A DNA stretch of 64,000 nt from Ptychodera flava. Its lineage: Eukaryota > Hemichordata > Enteropneusta > Ptychoderidae. The position numbers and the translations under genes are program-made. The notes beneath the pieces are model-generated. The model was not told the origin of the DNA, made no database searches, and saw only the letters and a program-made list of their open reading frames with translations. Location: the NCBI RefSeq assembly GCF_041260155.1, contig NC_091930.1, positions 38,847,937-38,911,936 on the forward strand, written 5' to 3'. Shown piece by piece: positions 1 through 34,128 of the stretch; the first letter of the stretch is position 1, and every line of letters begins with the position of its first letter.

Positions 1-180
1 GAAGGGAAATTGAGAAGCTCGGGGGTGTATCAGCAACGGGTCAAAACTCGCGGATGGAATGGGAAAACTTAAGATGCTTGTCTTTTTTGCCACTTGCAAT
101 CTTTCTTTCCGTGACGCCATGATGAGAAAGAATCGGCCACAGCATTCGATAATTGTTTAAACTTCGTTGTATCTCAACAG

Positions 181-1924
181 GAGACGAACACTCATCCGGT
201 AACTATGGTTTCCTGGATCAAGTCTTGGCTCTGCAGTGGGTTCAAGACAACATAGCAGGTAAAGAGAGCTTGTTGAAAATAATTAAAAAAGTCAAAATGA
301 AGATGAACTTTAAACAAGTATTTTTGAAATACCACCCTACGTTTACTTTTTCTTGCCATCTGAATAGGATACATTGTACATTCTCATGTTTATTTTCGTT
401 ATTTGTCTGACTCATGTATGTCGACAAAGAATTCCTGGATCACTTTTTAAGCGCAAGCACCCAGGTATTTCCATTTGTTTTAGAGGCTTTGACTGCAAAT
501 ATCGTCAAAGTTTGTTCGGTAATTATTTCCTCTGGTACCAAAATTTGCAGAGTGACTCCTGATTTTTACTCCTGACTTGATAAGAGAATGGTTGACAGTT
601 TCATTGAAGAATGTGTGAGCAAACGTTTACGTCTTTCATTTACGAGACACTCACTACCTTTTAACATTGTCGAGGGTCTATGCTTAAAATGACAATGCAA
701 TTCCAAGTTCAAACAAAACGGGTACAGGGGCGGCCGACAGTCCACGGTCTCTCCACAAAAGGACCGTGGACAGTCCTATGCAAGAGCCGTCTTTCGTAAT
801 TGACTACCGTCTCCATCCCTACTCTAACCTTCTCTGATATCCTCCTCATCACACTTTTCTCAACTATTTCTTTCCAACCTCCCTCCTTTCATTCCACAGC
901 ATTCGGCGGCGATGCCACCAAAGTGACGATTTTCGGTGAGAGTGCCGGAGGGATAAGTTCCGAATATCTCGCGTTATCTCCCTTGACCGACGGCCTGTTT
1001 CATCGTGCGATTTTGCAGGTAAATTTTATCAAAAGAAGTTGAAAAGCAGTCCTGTCAATGTGTCTTCTTTGGGCAAGGAAAAGTGTAAGGAAGGAGTTTT
1101 CCTTCGTCTCGTACAATTTCCATTTTTATAATACTTGCAACTGTAATTCGATAATCGCTTCGTAAGAAAGCCTTTGCAAGATCAAGTTCTCACCATCAGA
1201 CAACGCGAGACTGAAACATGACGAGATGTTCACTAATGTCCAGGCGGAATATAGCAAAATTCTTGAACTTTCAACGGCGATGAAAGGAGTAGCAATATTT
1301 AAACAGTCAAGACAACAGGAAAAAAATGCGAGAAGAAGAAATTCAACACCGCTGTTTTGAACACTGTAATTACCAAATGCATAATCGAACTCGTCTCTGA
1401 GACTAAAATACGCTGTCATACATTAGGGAACTTTTTTGAGACAACATGGTCGTATTAGAGTGGAACTCGGGTCATTAGCTGTATTCCGCAACTTTCCCCT
1501 GAATTTCCCCGGAAGTGCGGTACAGCAAAAGCTCAGAAAGCGTAATATTCGTCTCCGAACGACAAAGTTGCTCTTCATTTTGGTCAATTTTGTGTTTGTC
1601 AAGTGCCAGTGTACCATTTGTACTTGGTGCGGTGAACAAGTCCTCTGCACACTATGATAATCCTTCTAGGAAAACAGTGTAGTTTATTTAGCTACTCAAT
1701 TAAATTTTCTCGATGTGAAAATGATGATACATAAACATTCATCGCCCCGAGTCTAGTGGATTAATATTTAAGAATGTGAGGTTAAGTACTGTGTCACAGC
1801 GAGGACAGACGATTACGCTGACAATGATGGATTTACTAGATCTGTTCCCTGTGCTGTTGAAGACAATGCAACGATTATATTTATTTATGGCCTTTTATAT
1901 GTGCTGAACAAATTTCTAAGTGTC

Positions 1925-2014
<90 letters not shown>

Positions 2015-4375
2015 CAGAGTGGAACAGCGAGTCTGCCCGGGTTTTTCAGTGACGACGTGGCATGGCAGAAAATGTTGGCTCACGGCTTAGGCAAACTCGT
2101 CGGATGCGAGAAAGAAACTTCGGAGGAATTGGTTGACTGTCTCCGTACCGTGCCTGCTGAGGATCTCTGTGACGCATCTAATTCCAATAATGTGAGATCT
2201 GGTATTCATTCTTTGTGTTCGTCTGAGTGCGTATGTGTGGGATATGTGACGCACACGTTGCATGTGTGCACGATTGTGCGATGATGTTTCGAAGAATATT
2301 GATAGACGGAGGCGCACACACAAGTAACAAAGCCTTTTATTGAACAACGCCGCTCATTTTAGATCCGCTCTCAGAGACGCGGAGCATTAGTGCGAGCGTG
2401 GAGGTAGGACAACTCTTCCTATCTTCATGGTGAGAGGAACTTAGATCGTGAAGGTAGCCTTTGCCATCTGTCATCCTCCGTCGAATTTGCCCTTTTTCCC
2501 CCAGAAACCGCTGCTCAGAATCCTTTCATATCTTATGCACACATCTCTGAGATGCTCAGAATGCCTTGAAATTTGCTATGTAGCTTTTTATAGGAATGCC
2601 TGTATTGAATGGTTTTTTGTTTTTTTTCCAGTAACCTTCTTTCATACAGCGTTCGTCTAGATTGCCTTATTCACTTTTGGTCAAATGAATGTGAAATTTG
2701 AATAGGCAAATTTTTCTGTAAGAAGGCATTGTTTACCCTGACAACACTTGTGTTACACCTATGATATTTACCATGTTGCACGGTAGATATACCCTCGTTC
2801 TCATAGTAGTATTTATTGTACATAAGAGACTTCTGGAATCGTAGAAAAACCACACAAACATAGACTGTTTAATCATACACTTATTTGTAGAATGTTACAC
2901 ATTAGACTCTGACTGTAATGGAGGGAGCCTTGACAACAAATTTACAAATGTTTTGTAAGAAGCCATGGTTGTTCTGTTTTCGAAGTTGTATTCACTTCTG
3001 TTTGACAGTATTCTGAGAGAGGTATTCCAGTCTAAGGTGACCGTCATTTTGCAGAGAACAGTCTAATAGGAATGGCAGTCATCCTCTATTTTCCCCTAAT
3101 TTACAGAATGTACTAAGTCTCTCTCTGAAATCGACGTTCTGATATATGTCTTCCCTCTTCAGGGGCCAACGGCGTCTGTATCAAGAATTTATAAATTTGT
3201 GCATTAATGATTGCAAAGTTCGTTCCCTGTTGTGCTCCAATCCAGTCAGGAGTCTACCGCTACGTGACATATATGAAATACTGCATATCTTGAGGTGATG
3301 TGTCCACGTCTGTGTGTTTAATTGGTGTGAGCATGTAACGGTTATCAATGATTCTAATCGATGAACTCACAGCGAGGCTCCGTATCGCCTCTTGGCCAAT
3401 TGTGTGAATATTTTCGTTTTATGAATTAATACTGATATACTGATTTTATTTTATTTTCGAATTGATGTCTATCATACAGGGAAAACTGGGAAATGTTACA
3501 GGACTTGGAGCGGAGCTTGAATCTATCCCTTTTCCTCCAGTCATCGATGGGAACGTCGTGTCCGCGGCACCAGCTGACCTGATTCGCGACGGCACCTTTC
3601 CTAAAAGGGGACTAGATTTTATGATCGGGGCGCTGGCTGATGAAGGCCGGTTATTTTTACTCCTACTTATGCCCGAGAAGGCAAACGACACAGAAGTCTC
3701 CATGAACAAAACATTTTATGAAGCCGTTTACCCTGCCTTCTTAGGAGGCGAAAGGAAGTCTAACCAGGCCGTGGCCGATGCCGTCAAGCTCATGTACGTC
3801 AACTGGGCGGACGCCGATTCGGAGGACGCTGACTACGCGGAGACCCTAAGCCAGACGCAGGGCGATATATACTTTGTGTGCCCCGCTGATAACTCGGCAC
3901 GAGTTCACTCACAAGCAGGTTCTAACGTGTACCTCTATCAAATGACTCACGTGCCCGCTAACTCCATCTTACGGATGAAATGGTTGAAAGCCACGCACGC
4001 AGAGGACCTTCCATTCGTCTTCGGTTGGCACTTCGACAGTGCACTGAACTGGACAATGCCTGAAGACGACGTCACTGTGACCTTAAAGGTCATGAAGTAT
4101 TGGACCAACTTTGCAAAAACAGGGTAAGATAAGGAAACAGTAAATACAACAGATCAGCCAGCAAATGTTTGCATAATTTGTTGCATTGTGAAAATATCAA
4201 AATAATAGCAGAATAACATCTGAACATTTTCACTTTGCACGTATACCAACTATAACAGAAAGCCTGTGTCCCTCTCTGATGGACACCTTAAAGTGGGCGA
4301 GTTAGGCATAAAACCAAGCTTTTGACGTCAGTCCTGAGGGCCATCATCCTAGTTTTATATAAATTTGCCTAAGAA

Positions 4376-4437
<62 letters not shown>

Positions 4438-4780
4438 GTACACACAAACGCATGCATACATACATACATACCTACGTACGTACATGCATACAGACAGAGA
4501 CAGACAGAAAGACAGAAAGACCTGTAGACGCTATGACAATTTTTGACTCATTTTCAGAAACCCCAACTTATCCGATGGTGACGCAGAATTGACAGAAGAT
4601 GAGAAGCAAACAGAATGGCCACTCTTCAAAGTACCCGGATTAGCGTACAAAGACCTGTCACTAAAGATGGAAACCAAACGAGCTCTGAAAGCCAAGGAGT
4701 GTGCATTCTGGAATGATTTCATTCCTAAGTTGATGAAACATACAGGTAACATAGAAATCGTGAACTTGCCCGTAACGAGG

Positions 4781-4844
<64 letters not shown>

Positions 4845-4854
4845 GTCTGACAGC

Positions 4855-4888
<34 letters not shown>

Positions 4889-5040
4889 GTCTGTCACCAT
4901 TACGTATTTATGAATGTAACCGATATAACTACATATATTTGTGCTTTCTTTTAGATGCTACACAAGTGTGTTCTACAGCAGATGATGAAGAAAAAGCGAA
5001 GTACAAAGAAGAGGAAGCAAAGATCCATAATGAATTGTAG
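181..5040 (+). CDS. Gene A: cholinesterase-like carboxylesterase, 3' part (exons 3-8)
   Basis: Secretory-pathway serine esterase whose first two exons lie left of the window. Exons by homology and GT-AG sites: 181-258, 900-1018, 2018-2191, 3480-4123, 4558-4745, 4955-5040. With the one base carried over from exon 2 these give 430 codons including TAG. Seen: [14 protein letters not shown], nucleophile elbow FGESAGG (exon 4), the GCE...[10 protein letters not shown] loop (exon 5), catalytic acid in ALADEG and catalytic His in [11 protein letters not shown] (exon 6), and WPLF plus [12 protein letters not shown] (exon 7). The last exon is hydrophilic, has one Cys ([10 protein letters not shown]) and ends KIHNEL. 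HNEL resembles the H-x-E-L endings of ER-resident mammalian carboxylesterases, so ER-lumen retention is inferred. No frame break is seen. Substrate is unknown; a drug, lipid or juvenile-hormone type ester is as likely as any other. It is the first of six related genes in head-to-tail order. Confidence 0.88.
490..664 (+). repeat. Truncated copy of the ~350-bp TIR element family (gene A intron 3)
   Basis: Matches only the 3' half of the family: the stretch from the 'aaatatcg' block through 'gatttttactc', 'gagaatggttga' and 'cactacctttta'. The 5' half is not recognisable. The remainder of intron 3 (259-899) shows nothing else beyond a short inverted repeat at about 738-775. Confidence 0.6.
1930..2011 (+). 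repeat. (CT)n microsatellite forming the pyrimidine tract of gene A intron 4
   Basis: About 82 bases of uninterrupted CT repeat end six bases before the exon 5 acceptor AG. The repeat therefore serves as the polypyrimidine tract of that acceptor. The preceding part of intron 4 (1019-1929) shows no gene or recognised element. Intron 5 (2192-3479) is also empty to my reading. Confidence 0.92.
4379..4480 (+). repeat. (TA)n followed by CATA-type repeat in gene A intron 6
   Basis: A (TA)n tract of about 57 bases runs from 4379 to 4435. It is followed by imperfect CATA/CGTA repeats to about 4480, between exons 6 and 7. Confidence 0.9.
4782..4888 (+). repeat. (TATC)n then (TGTC)n microsatellite in gene A intron 7
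   Basis: About fifteen TATC units are followed by a short spacer and about seven TGTC units. They fill most of the small intron between exons 7 and 8. Confidence 0.9.
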
Positions 5041-5062
5041 TACTATGTCGAATTGTTGTTGA

Positions 5063-5068
5063 AATAAA
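5063..5068 (+). promoter_or_regulatory. AATAAA polyadenylation signal of gene A
   Basis: A canonical hexamer begins 23 bases after the TAG stop of gene A, so the predicted 3' UTR is very short. Confidence 0.7.
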
Positions 5069-5280
5069 AAGAATGAATTACACAAAACTCAAGCCTGTGT
5101 TTATATAGCGTTGCAAACGTGGCCAAGTTATGTTACTGTTGCATCAATGTTTCATCAATACTAATGTACTGGGAAATTAATTTGGCATGTTACTCAATCA
5201 GTTGATATCATTATATCACCAGTATCAAGGTTAAAGATATCTGTCACTTTCTGTAGTGCATCATCCATAAACTTAAACTA

Positions 5281-5619
5281 ATTAAAGGTGTAATGTACCT
5301 CGGGATTAGATATTTCGACTCTCAGACTGTCACAAATCTCACTACCAGGCGTTGGGGCTCACTTTAAAGCTGCTTGAGTAAGAAAAAATGTCATTCGTCC
5401 TAGTTTTTTCTAAAGTGAGAAATTTCATTTCCCCATGAAGTCAGTAGCACAGGGATGGTGGCAATTTTCAATTTCAAATATCGGTAAAAGATAATTTGTC
5501 TCTCCAATACCAAACTTTGCACAGTGACCCTGAAAGGCCTTGTTTTAAAGTTTCATTTCTCTGAGTTTGTTTGAGCAAAAGTTTAATGCTCTCGATTTGG
5601 AAGAGCGTAATACTTTAAA
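5281..5619 (+). repeat. ~350-bp TIR element, copy 3' of gene A
   Basis: Diverged full-length copy. It opens 'attaaaggtgtaatgtacct' and ends 'aagagcgtaatactttaa', and carries the family blocks 'ggggctcactttaaagct', 'gatggtggcaattttcaatt' and 'actttgcacagtgaccct'. It lies about 240 bases after the gene A stop. Related copies sit at matching distances after genes C and E. Confidence 0.8.
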
Positions 5620-8600
5620 CTGATGATGGTTTATTGTCGCAATTGTCCTGTAGATGTCACCACGTGGTTTTCTAGTGACCATGACAGCGTGACTCATTAA
5701 TAACAACACTGAGTTTACCTTATGATAACAACACTATGTCGTTTGTTTCACGATAAAAAATGTACATACAGGTGGGCAGGTCAAAGATTAATAAAGTGTA
5801 AGGATGAAAGTTGCGTTTTCGTGGATCTGCTGATCGCCAGCCTGTCTTTCTTTACAGGGTGTAAATTATCGCAGCGCATAATTCTTTCGAAATCATGATA
5901 TAATGCGATGTAATGTGATGTAGCGTTTTGTGATGTGGTGTGATTCGCTGTGGTACCATGAATGGTTTGATGTCATATGACGTAATCTGGCCTTATCAAA
6001 CTGACCTGACCGAGGCTGGTGAGATTCTTTTATAGAATGTTTGCAATACCTGTTGAAATTAAACAAGAATGTTACTATTTAATCCCTCCTCGAAACTTTC
6101 ATTTATCCGACCAAGCCAGATAGCGATGAATTCGACAACAACATACAGAGTACGAGCGATTATCTCGTATTTTGGGGTCAATTTATCAAATGTTAATTGA
6201 AAGAAATTTGACCGTATGCCACTATGGATAAATGTTAATTATATCATACTAGTATGTTGATGGCACTCATACAACGATCTGATTGGTCGAGACGTGGAAA
6301 TATATTCGCGATATACTAGTAGTAGGGTTGTCGGAAATGAACAAACTCCAAGCTAGAGAAATATACCATTTAGACGTGTCATACCAAATGTTCAATATAC
6401 TGTTCTGATATAATAGCACGTAGTGAACACACCCAGCAACGGGTATGCAAATCAGGTGGTGTACCGTTGTTAGGCGTGGTTCATTGCTTAGATAATAAAA
6501 GGCTGCCCTGGAAAGACTTATCTGCGATAGCGTTAAGGGCAAGTATGACGTCACCACTCACTCATCTACTGGCGCTAAGAACAGTCGGGGGAGGGGGTCA
6601 AGTCATGCACGATACTCCCGTGAAATGTCAAAGTTATCAGCAAAGTTCGGTATTTCATAATATCATTTCCATGACGACGATTCTGAAATGTTTCATCTTA
6701 TCGCGCCATAACCACAAAAGACGAGGCTCTTTGATATAGAATCGTTGCTAGGACGGTGTCTTTCACAGCAAAGCTTTCCGTTGCTAACAAATCTTGACAG
6801 AGTATTGTTCATTTCCCATCAAGTATTGTATAGAATGCCCTTATTATAATCCTCAAATCATATAAACAGACAGTAACTGGCGCATAGTGACTCGAAAACG
6901 TGATACTGTTTGCAGTGTTATTTTATGATATCAGTGTCAGCATAATCTAATCTTAGGTTTAGCTTTACCGAGATCTATTATCACGGATCTCTTAAATAAA
7001 ATCAACTACCAACGAGCTCATTGAATACCTGGTATTCCCTAAATTAAATGTCCGTCAAAGGTGTTTTGAAAACTGTATGATAACATTTTTGCTTCTATTG
7101 ATCGTGAGAAAAGGCACATATCGTGGAGATGACATGCTGTTGCTGGAGTGTCTATACGCTCTGAAAACATTTCAAAGGTAAGAAGTCCATGGCTAGCTTT
7201 ATAACCAACTGGAGAAGATCAACTAGGTCCTCGGAGACGGTACATACTATAGCAGCGACGTAATGTAATGTACGGTATCGAAACTAAATGCGGGATAGAT
7301 ACAAAAACGTTGGTAATTGTTGAATACTTGTCTAGTAACCTCATTTTATTTGTTTCAGTGTAATTAAACAATTTTCCCCTTCATTATTTGACGGAGGAAC
7401 GATTCATAGCAAAATTAAGATGAAATCGAAGTTGCCGCCCTTTGGCGAAACACGTTCCCAGCTTATCAGCAATCATTGACAAGATTACATTATACTCATG
7501 CCAAGAAATTCACGACAAAATGATATTTTATACTTCAAAGAAGTTAAAATGTAATTTGAAATTTATTCATTACATACACTAAAATCTTAAGATACAAACT
7601 CTCAGCCAATCACAATTTTTTTCGTCAAATTAGAGATCGGAATTCACTTTTTCCCGCGCAAATTACTTTGCTGCCTTATTCTGATGTCGTCTCTGACGTT
7701 CATGATCACAGCGTATATGATAAGAACTCCTGCTCTGTAGCCAATGGATTCTGATGATTCATGGCTTTGCATAGAAACTTTTGGTGCAACATTTCGCCAA
7801 TTTTTGTGAATTTTTCTATGAATTGTTCGATAATTTTGGATCACATTGACATCACTTTTTATGTGCTGCAATTTTGATAAAAATTTTGTGAAAACCCTGA
7901 AAAAATTTGTCTGGGTCTGATAAAATGGCTGGGCTGTGTTTCCCTTACAAAGCAGACAAAAACTGACTTAGTCATTCAAAGGGTTAATGGATGCTGATCA
8001 TTCAAGGCTTTGCCTGGATAAGCCGTGTCATTCTGGTCATACTGGTTGCTGTCATGTGTGCATGTTGGATTCGTATTGTAGTAAACCAACTTTTTAAAGT
8101 GTTTATCAGATCGCTTCTGATCCGATATCAGTTTTAATCGACCCCAACCCCCAGGGAGTATTCTCGTTGTCATCACTCTCCCACACAAACATCGCAAGAA
8201 AGGGGGAACCATTTGATTTCGGGGAGAGGGGGACTGGAGGAGATGGGTATGGTAGCATTTTTTTCTATTGTCTGTCCTGCATCATTTTTGTCAACATGTG
8301 GAAGCAATGCAAGATTTTCGTTATGTGACCAGTTTTTTAATATGCAGATCTTGAGTTAATTACAATGTCACTGGTTAACAACTTTACATCAAAAAATAAC
8401 CAGTAGTATTCTATGTGAGCACGAGACAGATGACATTAAATTAGAGGACAGAGATTGTGTACAACAAATTATTGTCTCTAATGATTTCTTTATTGAAATT
8501 AAACTGTAAAGCAAACAGTAATAAACTACCATAGCATCTCATTGTGGAGACAAATAATTGAATGACCGCTGTGATGTGAGTAGAGACGAGTCACGGTACA

Positions 8601-9511
8601 CTTTACAATCCACACGTCTATTATTTCAATTTTATGTACAAGAGATAACTGGTAAAAACTCAATGAGGAGCTGACTGATCGGCTGAGTGTTCTACTCCAG
8701 ACCACTCTGAGTTGCTTTCCTTCAAGCAAGTCTATCGAAAACATCCCTATTAAATTTTGATCATGACAATCTTTATCGCGACACAATTGAAACCATGAAA
8801 TGTGCTTTGCCGTAGCATACAGCAAAAGCCTTTTGCAGAACGAGCTTTGGCCTAACTTTTGTTGTCTGTTTATATCACGAATACTGGCAAAAAGACACCG
8901 TGACTGGACTTCATATGTGTTTTGAAAATGTTAGCCTGCGCATCTCCACAGAACGAGCCTATAGAGAGTCAGATTTCCCAAATTTTGTGACTTTTTTCTT
9001 TGGTCTGCTGCGATCATTTATTTTCCTCAAGACATAATTACAGGATCATTTTTTTCTTCTTCTTCGCCTACTGACAACTTTTTCCCGAAAATCCTCCAGC
9101 CCCCCTCCCCTGAAATCAAATGGTTTCCCCCAAGGCAAGTCTGTCCGACTACGTGCACTTAGCATGACCGTAGATTAGACATGCTTCGACGTGCTTTCGA
9201 CATCTATTACAATACAGCCACTGAGATGACTCCCATCTGACTCCTGGACGAACAGCATTAGGTACACCTTCAAATGAACGCCATCACAAACTTTAAACGC
9301 CCCGTGTGATGACATCACTTCCGATGCCACCGTCTTTTGCCTCCATGTTGAAAGCAAAGCGGTGATCTATGATCGATATTGTTATTAAGAGGTGACGTTA
9401 TGTAATGAGCTGGCATTCACCGTCGATGATAGAGTGACACCGTTACACCGGGTCAACACAGCTGGCCCGGTACCTGTCTGAATTCGCGCGGCTCTGAAAA
9501 CCTTTGCGACT
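5620..9511. other. Intergenic region between genes A and B
   Basis: About 3.9 kb of AT-rich DNA with no convincing coding region on either strand. Only short isolated frames without family resemblance are present. It holds the possible inverted-repeat element at 8203-9134. The 140 bases before the gene B start show no TATA box I can support. Confidence 0.6.
8203..9134. mobile_element. Possible TIR element defined by a ~40-bp inverted repeat
   Basis: The left arm around 8203-8243 (containing 'aaccatttgatttc' then a G-rich run and 'ctggagga') is matched in inverse orientation at about 9094-9134 ('tcctccagcccc...gaaatcaaatggtt'). The interior has no recognisable protein. The arms are imperfect and no clear target duplication is visible. 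Confidence 0.4.
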
Positions 9512-17885
<8,374 letters not shown>

Positions 17886-20332
17886 GGCCGAATACAATAC
17901 CCGTGACATTGTTTTCAGAATTCAGGAACCCAACCTACCTTGGAAAAAAACGCACCGACCCCCAGACATTTTTTTCGCATTTTCTAAAAAAATAAGTAAA
18001 CTCACTTGATTTATCTTTATTTTATGGCCATAGGCCCCAGTCAACAAAAACAAAATACTTTCTCCGGCCTACCTACCCTCATTACCGCGGCATGTTTTCT
18101 TTTATTTAGCCTAATATAATTCAAGTTCGGCACATCTGAATAAAAAAACCCCAACCGTGATGACTGTACGCTTCTCTTATACTTATAGGCCTATTCCTAG
18201 CTATCTTACAATGCATTGCTGCGTTCCATATTAAATCTTTATACGAACTTGAAACAAAAGCAGGATCGTTTTTGTTGTGTACCTCTTGCATCACATTCTT
18301 AAATGATAGAAATCAAAATGTCTACAAGTAGTATGATGCGTACGTTACCATCGATCTGGCGTGCGACAAATGTATCGGCGAAAGGCATCATGGAACCAGT
18401 ACCCCAAGAAGGTTATACCGGGGAGCTACATATAGAGGGAGCAGTTGACGGAGTAAACTGGTATCATCGGAAAGGTGAACAATGTGATATATAATGACAG
18501 AAGCGGCCATTTTAGAATTTGGTTGGTTTTCCTTGCAGTGTTTTTAAAGCTTTGAATAACTGTAAACCTCAATAATTTCATTTTAAAATAAAACGTGAAA
18601 CATATCTTGTGTATACTTTGTAAGAAATTCACATCAATGCGAATCTATCTATCCATCTATCTATCTGTCTGGCTGTCTATCTGTCTGTCTTTCTTTCTAA
18701 CAACTGACATTTTATCTGCGAACTTCAAACATATGAAGTCCCGATATAGAGCGGAGGGGAGTGTTTTTAATCCTGGCGGAAGGGGAGTTAGAAATAGCTT
18801 AGAAACGCCCGTCGTTCCCATCAAAGTTTATTTTTTTCAAAATACCGGCTAGTTGGTTACCCCTATAAAGATAATCGCACTGAAATCGGCTAGTTGGGTG
18901 CCCCTATACGTTGATCGCATTCGTCTAATTTACAGTTCCAATTTCTGTGACGACAGACTTTGAGCTGGCGCTTCATTTGTTTTCTACTAAGACAGATAAA
19001 AATCTAAGTTGTCCATGTAATGAATTATTCAGCACGACCTGCGCACAGTCCGCCTGGCAAAAATACCACGTCTACCACTAGGCATATACGAAGCTCGCTG
19101 TCTGGTTGTACATGTCAAATATTCTCATAATTGCTTTGTTCCTGAAAAGCCGCAATGCAAGAATATTGAGATTGTTGCAAGTTTAAAATAGGCAAACGAA
19201 AGTAATATCCCCCCCCCTTCGTAACGTAAAACAGCCAAAACTTTGCAAAATCAATTCCGTCATTGTTTTGAAATACATTCGACTTTGGATCAATTTCTTT
19301 TATATATGACGGGAACGAGAGTAACACGTCTCTTCGGCAAGCTAGGGTATAGCCTATGATGAAATGACAAAAAAATCTAACGTTTAAATTTGTCGTTGGA
19401 TGTTAATGAGTGTCTTTTCCCTAAAAATTCACTAGTTCGTACACATTTCAACTTAAGGTAGAATGCGCCCAAGGGACAGATATTCGGACTCTCAAATTTC
19501 TACAGTTACAATTCTTTTCTGATCTACCAGTTGTGGGTGCTCATTTTAAAGCTCTTAGAAAAAGAAAACCTTTCAGCGTCTTACAAGTTTTTGGAAACTC
19601 TAAATTTAGTTTCTCCCGTGAAGTTAAACCTGAGATGGCGGCCATTTTGAATAATTACGAACATCTCAAAATATTTGGTAATTTATTTCGCTTGTTCTAA
19701 ACTTGGCACGGTGAGCCCCGATTTTTATTGTTGATTTTGTAAGAGAATGGCTGAAAGTTTCATTGAGGAAAGTTTGAGCAAAAGTGTAAGTCTTCTACTT
19801 TCGAGGCGCATACTACCTTAAAACAGGTGGTCGGTATTGAACGGTGACTGCTATATAAGACAGATTATTGAGAGCTTAAACGTAGGCAACAAGCTCAAGT
19901 TTAGCATGTATAGAGTGAGATCAAGTTTAAATAAAAGATTAAGAGAAGGTGTTATTTTTTCGAGACATACTGTCATATGAAGACATGGCTAGATTCAGCG
20001 TCGTCATGTGGTCACTTTGAGCAGAATATCAGTCACTGAATTTGCCCTATAACCAGAAGAAACATTCTGCATAAGTTGGCCGCCTGTCCAGACATAGAAT
20101 ATGAACTTCGACTGATGCAGGTGACCCTTGACCCAACAGATATGATCAACGGTGCATCTCTTCCCATTGCATACATTGCGAAAGGACAAATCAAAACGAG
20201 TTGGCAGTGACGTAACGGAGTATGGGATATTGATCACTTGAACGTGACGTCGTGACGCTTTGTTTCGTGCTCTGAAACACGAAACAGGCTGATTCGAGCT
20301 GTACGTAAGAAGGGGCGCCGATAACCAGAAAC
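17886..20332. other. Intergenic region between genes B and C
   Basis: Contains the probable 3' UTR of gene B, with an AATAAA at 18139-18144. It also has a short CTAT/CTGT simple repeat at about 18643-18690, a TIR element copy (19453-19821), and the gene C 5' flank with a CRE-like 'tgacgtc' at about 20246. Open frames here are short and match no family I know. Confidence 0.55.
19453..19821 (+). repeat. ~350-bp TIR element, intergenic copy between genes B and C
   Basis: Best-preserved ends in the window: 'ttaaggtagaatgcgcccaa' at the left and 'cgaggcgcatactaccttaa' at the right. Both outer ends read TTAA, which may be part of the TIR or a TTAA target duplication. Confidence 0.88.
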
Positions 20333-32633
<12,301 letters not shown>

Positions 32634-32933
32634 TTTTGATGAATGGAAATTTGAAGCGACCCCCCGGCTCAACACATTGTGCCTACTAGTAGACAACAGA
32701 AAGGAAATCTGTGACAATATGAAAAGAAGCAAAGAACGGTTGGGAAGAGTGTTTTTGGTAATGGTATTGAAGTTCTTTAAACGTCAGAGAACCATTGCTT
32801 TGATTGAGAACGTCCGAGACTTGTGTCTCTGATAAGGCAAACTTGACAAAATGCTTTATGGATTTGTAACATTTGGATCGAAAAAAAACCCTGAAAAATT
32901 CCTTAAAAACTGAAATATTGTTGCTTTTTTATT

Positions 32934-33252
32934 TAAGGTTAAATGCACCTCGGGGACAGTTATTTGGACTCGAATATTTTTACAACTCTTGTTTCTTTTA
33001 ATACCTGCGAGGGCTCATTTTGAAGCCTTATTGAATAAAAGTGTTTTTACTACTAACTTACTTTTCATGAAAATCGAAAAATTGATTCTTGCCCATCGAG
33101 TTAACACGGCAGCCATTTTAATTCCAAATATCTGTAAAATGTGGTAATTTATTGAGGACCCCACTGTGTTCAATGGCCCCTGAAAGGGAATTGTTTAAAG
33201 TTTTCTCCCTTAAAGTTTTTATCTTCCAATTTCGAGGCACGTACTACATTAA
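32934..33252 (+). repeat. ~350-bp TIR element, copy 3' of gene C
   Basis: Opens 'ttaaggttaaatgcacctcg' and ends 'cgaggcacgtactacattaa', starting about 300 bases after the gene C stop. This is the equivalent place to the copies after genes A and E. Confidence 0.83.
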
Positions 33253-34034
33253 CGCGTCAACAGTTATCATCATCTAGTGAGCATTTTACCTCTGTGATGA
33301 TAACAATCAAAGTATAATACGTACGCATTTGTTCCACTGGCGTTCACGCTCTATTTACGAAGTGCATATCTCTCAACGGAGAATTTTGTACACTGGATGA
33401 GAAAAAACTTCCTATGACGCTGGATACTTAGCATGCCACAATTCTTGTAAGCTAGACCTATTTATAGTGAATGTAATATTTGTCTATGCCAACTCTGAAA
33501 CACTAAGGGAGATGTTCATGCCCCCCTCCCACTTTCTGTGCCAGATAGCGACAGGAGTGTCCCCCGTGCGCATTGACGTTTTCACTTTGTATTGAGTATC
33601 TCAACATTGCACGTGCAACTCTTCGACCGAAAGACTTTTACTTTTTACTGAAACCACTGGCATTCACACTCTGTCTGATTCACGGATCTATGGCATGTAA
33701 ACTTACTCTCAAAGAATTTTGAAAATTTCAATCAGCAAAAGATTTCATATATAACATTATCAGTTTCCAAATATCTAAAGGCGTGCTGATACCTCATCAG
33801 TACTGCCCTGGGAGCCAAGACAGGTGACTGCATTGTTTTGAAACCTACAAACAATATTTTTTGTCAGAAACCGATGAACACCTAATTAGCTGTTATTTGT
33901 TTTCTCTACTGGTAATTAATGTTCACAAGTGAGTTCTGTTGCTATCGTATTTTTTATCTTTACGATTTTATATCATCGACCTAATTTTGAATTTACATGA
34001 CGTTTCAAACTCTTTTTTGCAATATTTTAACTTG

Positions 34035-34036
<2 letters not shown>

Positions 34037-34065
<29 letters not shown>

Positions 34066-34128
34066 TGTATGTATGTATGTATGTATGTATGTATGTATGT
34101 ATGTATGTATGTATGTATGTATGTATCT
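34037..34128 (+). repeat. (TATG)n microsatellite
   Basis: About 92 bases of TATG repeat in the 5' flank of gene D. Confidence 0.93.
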
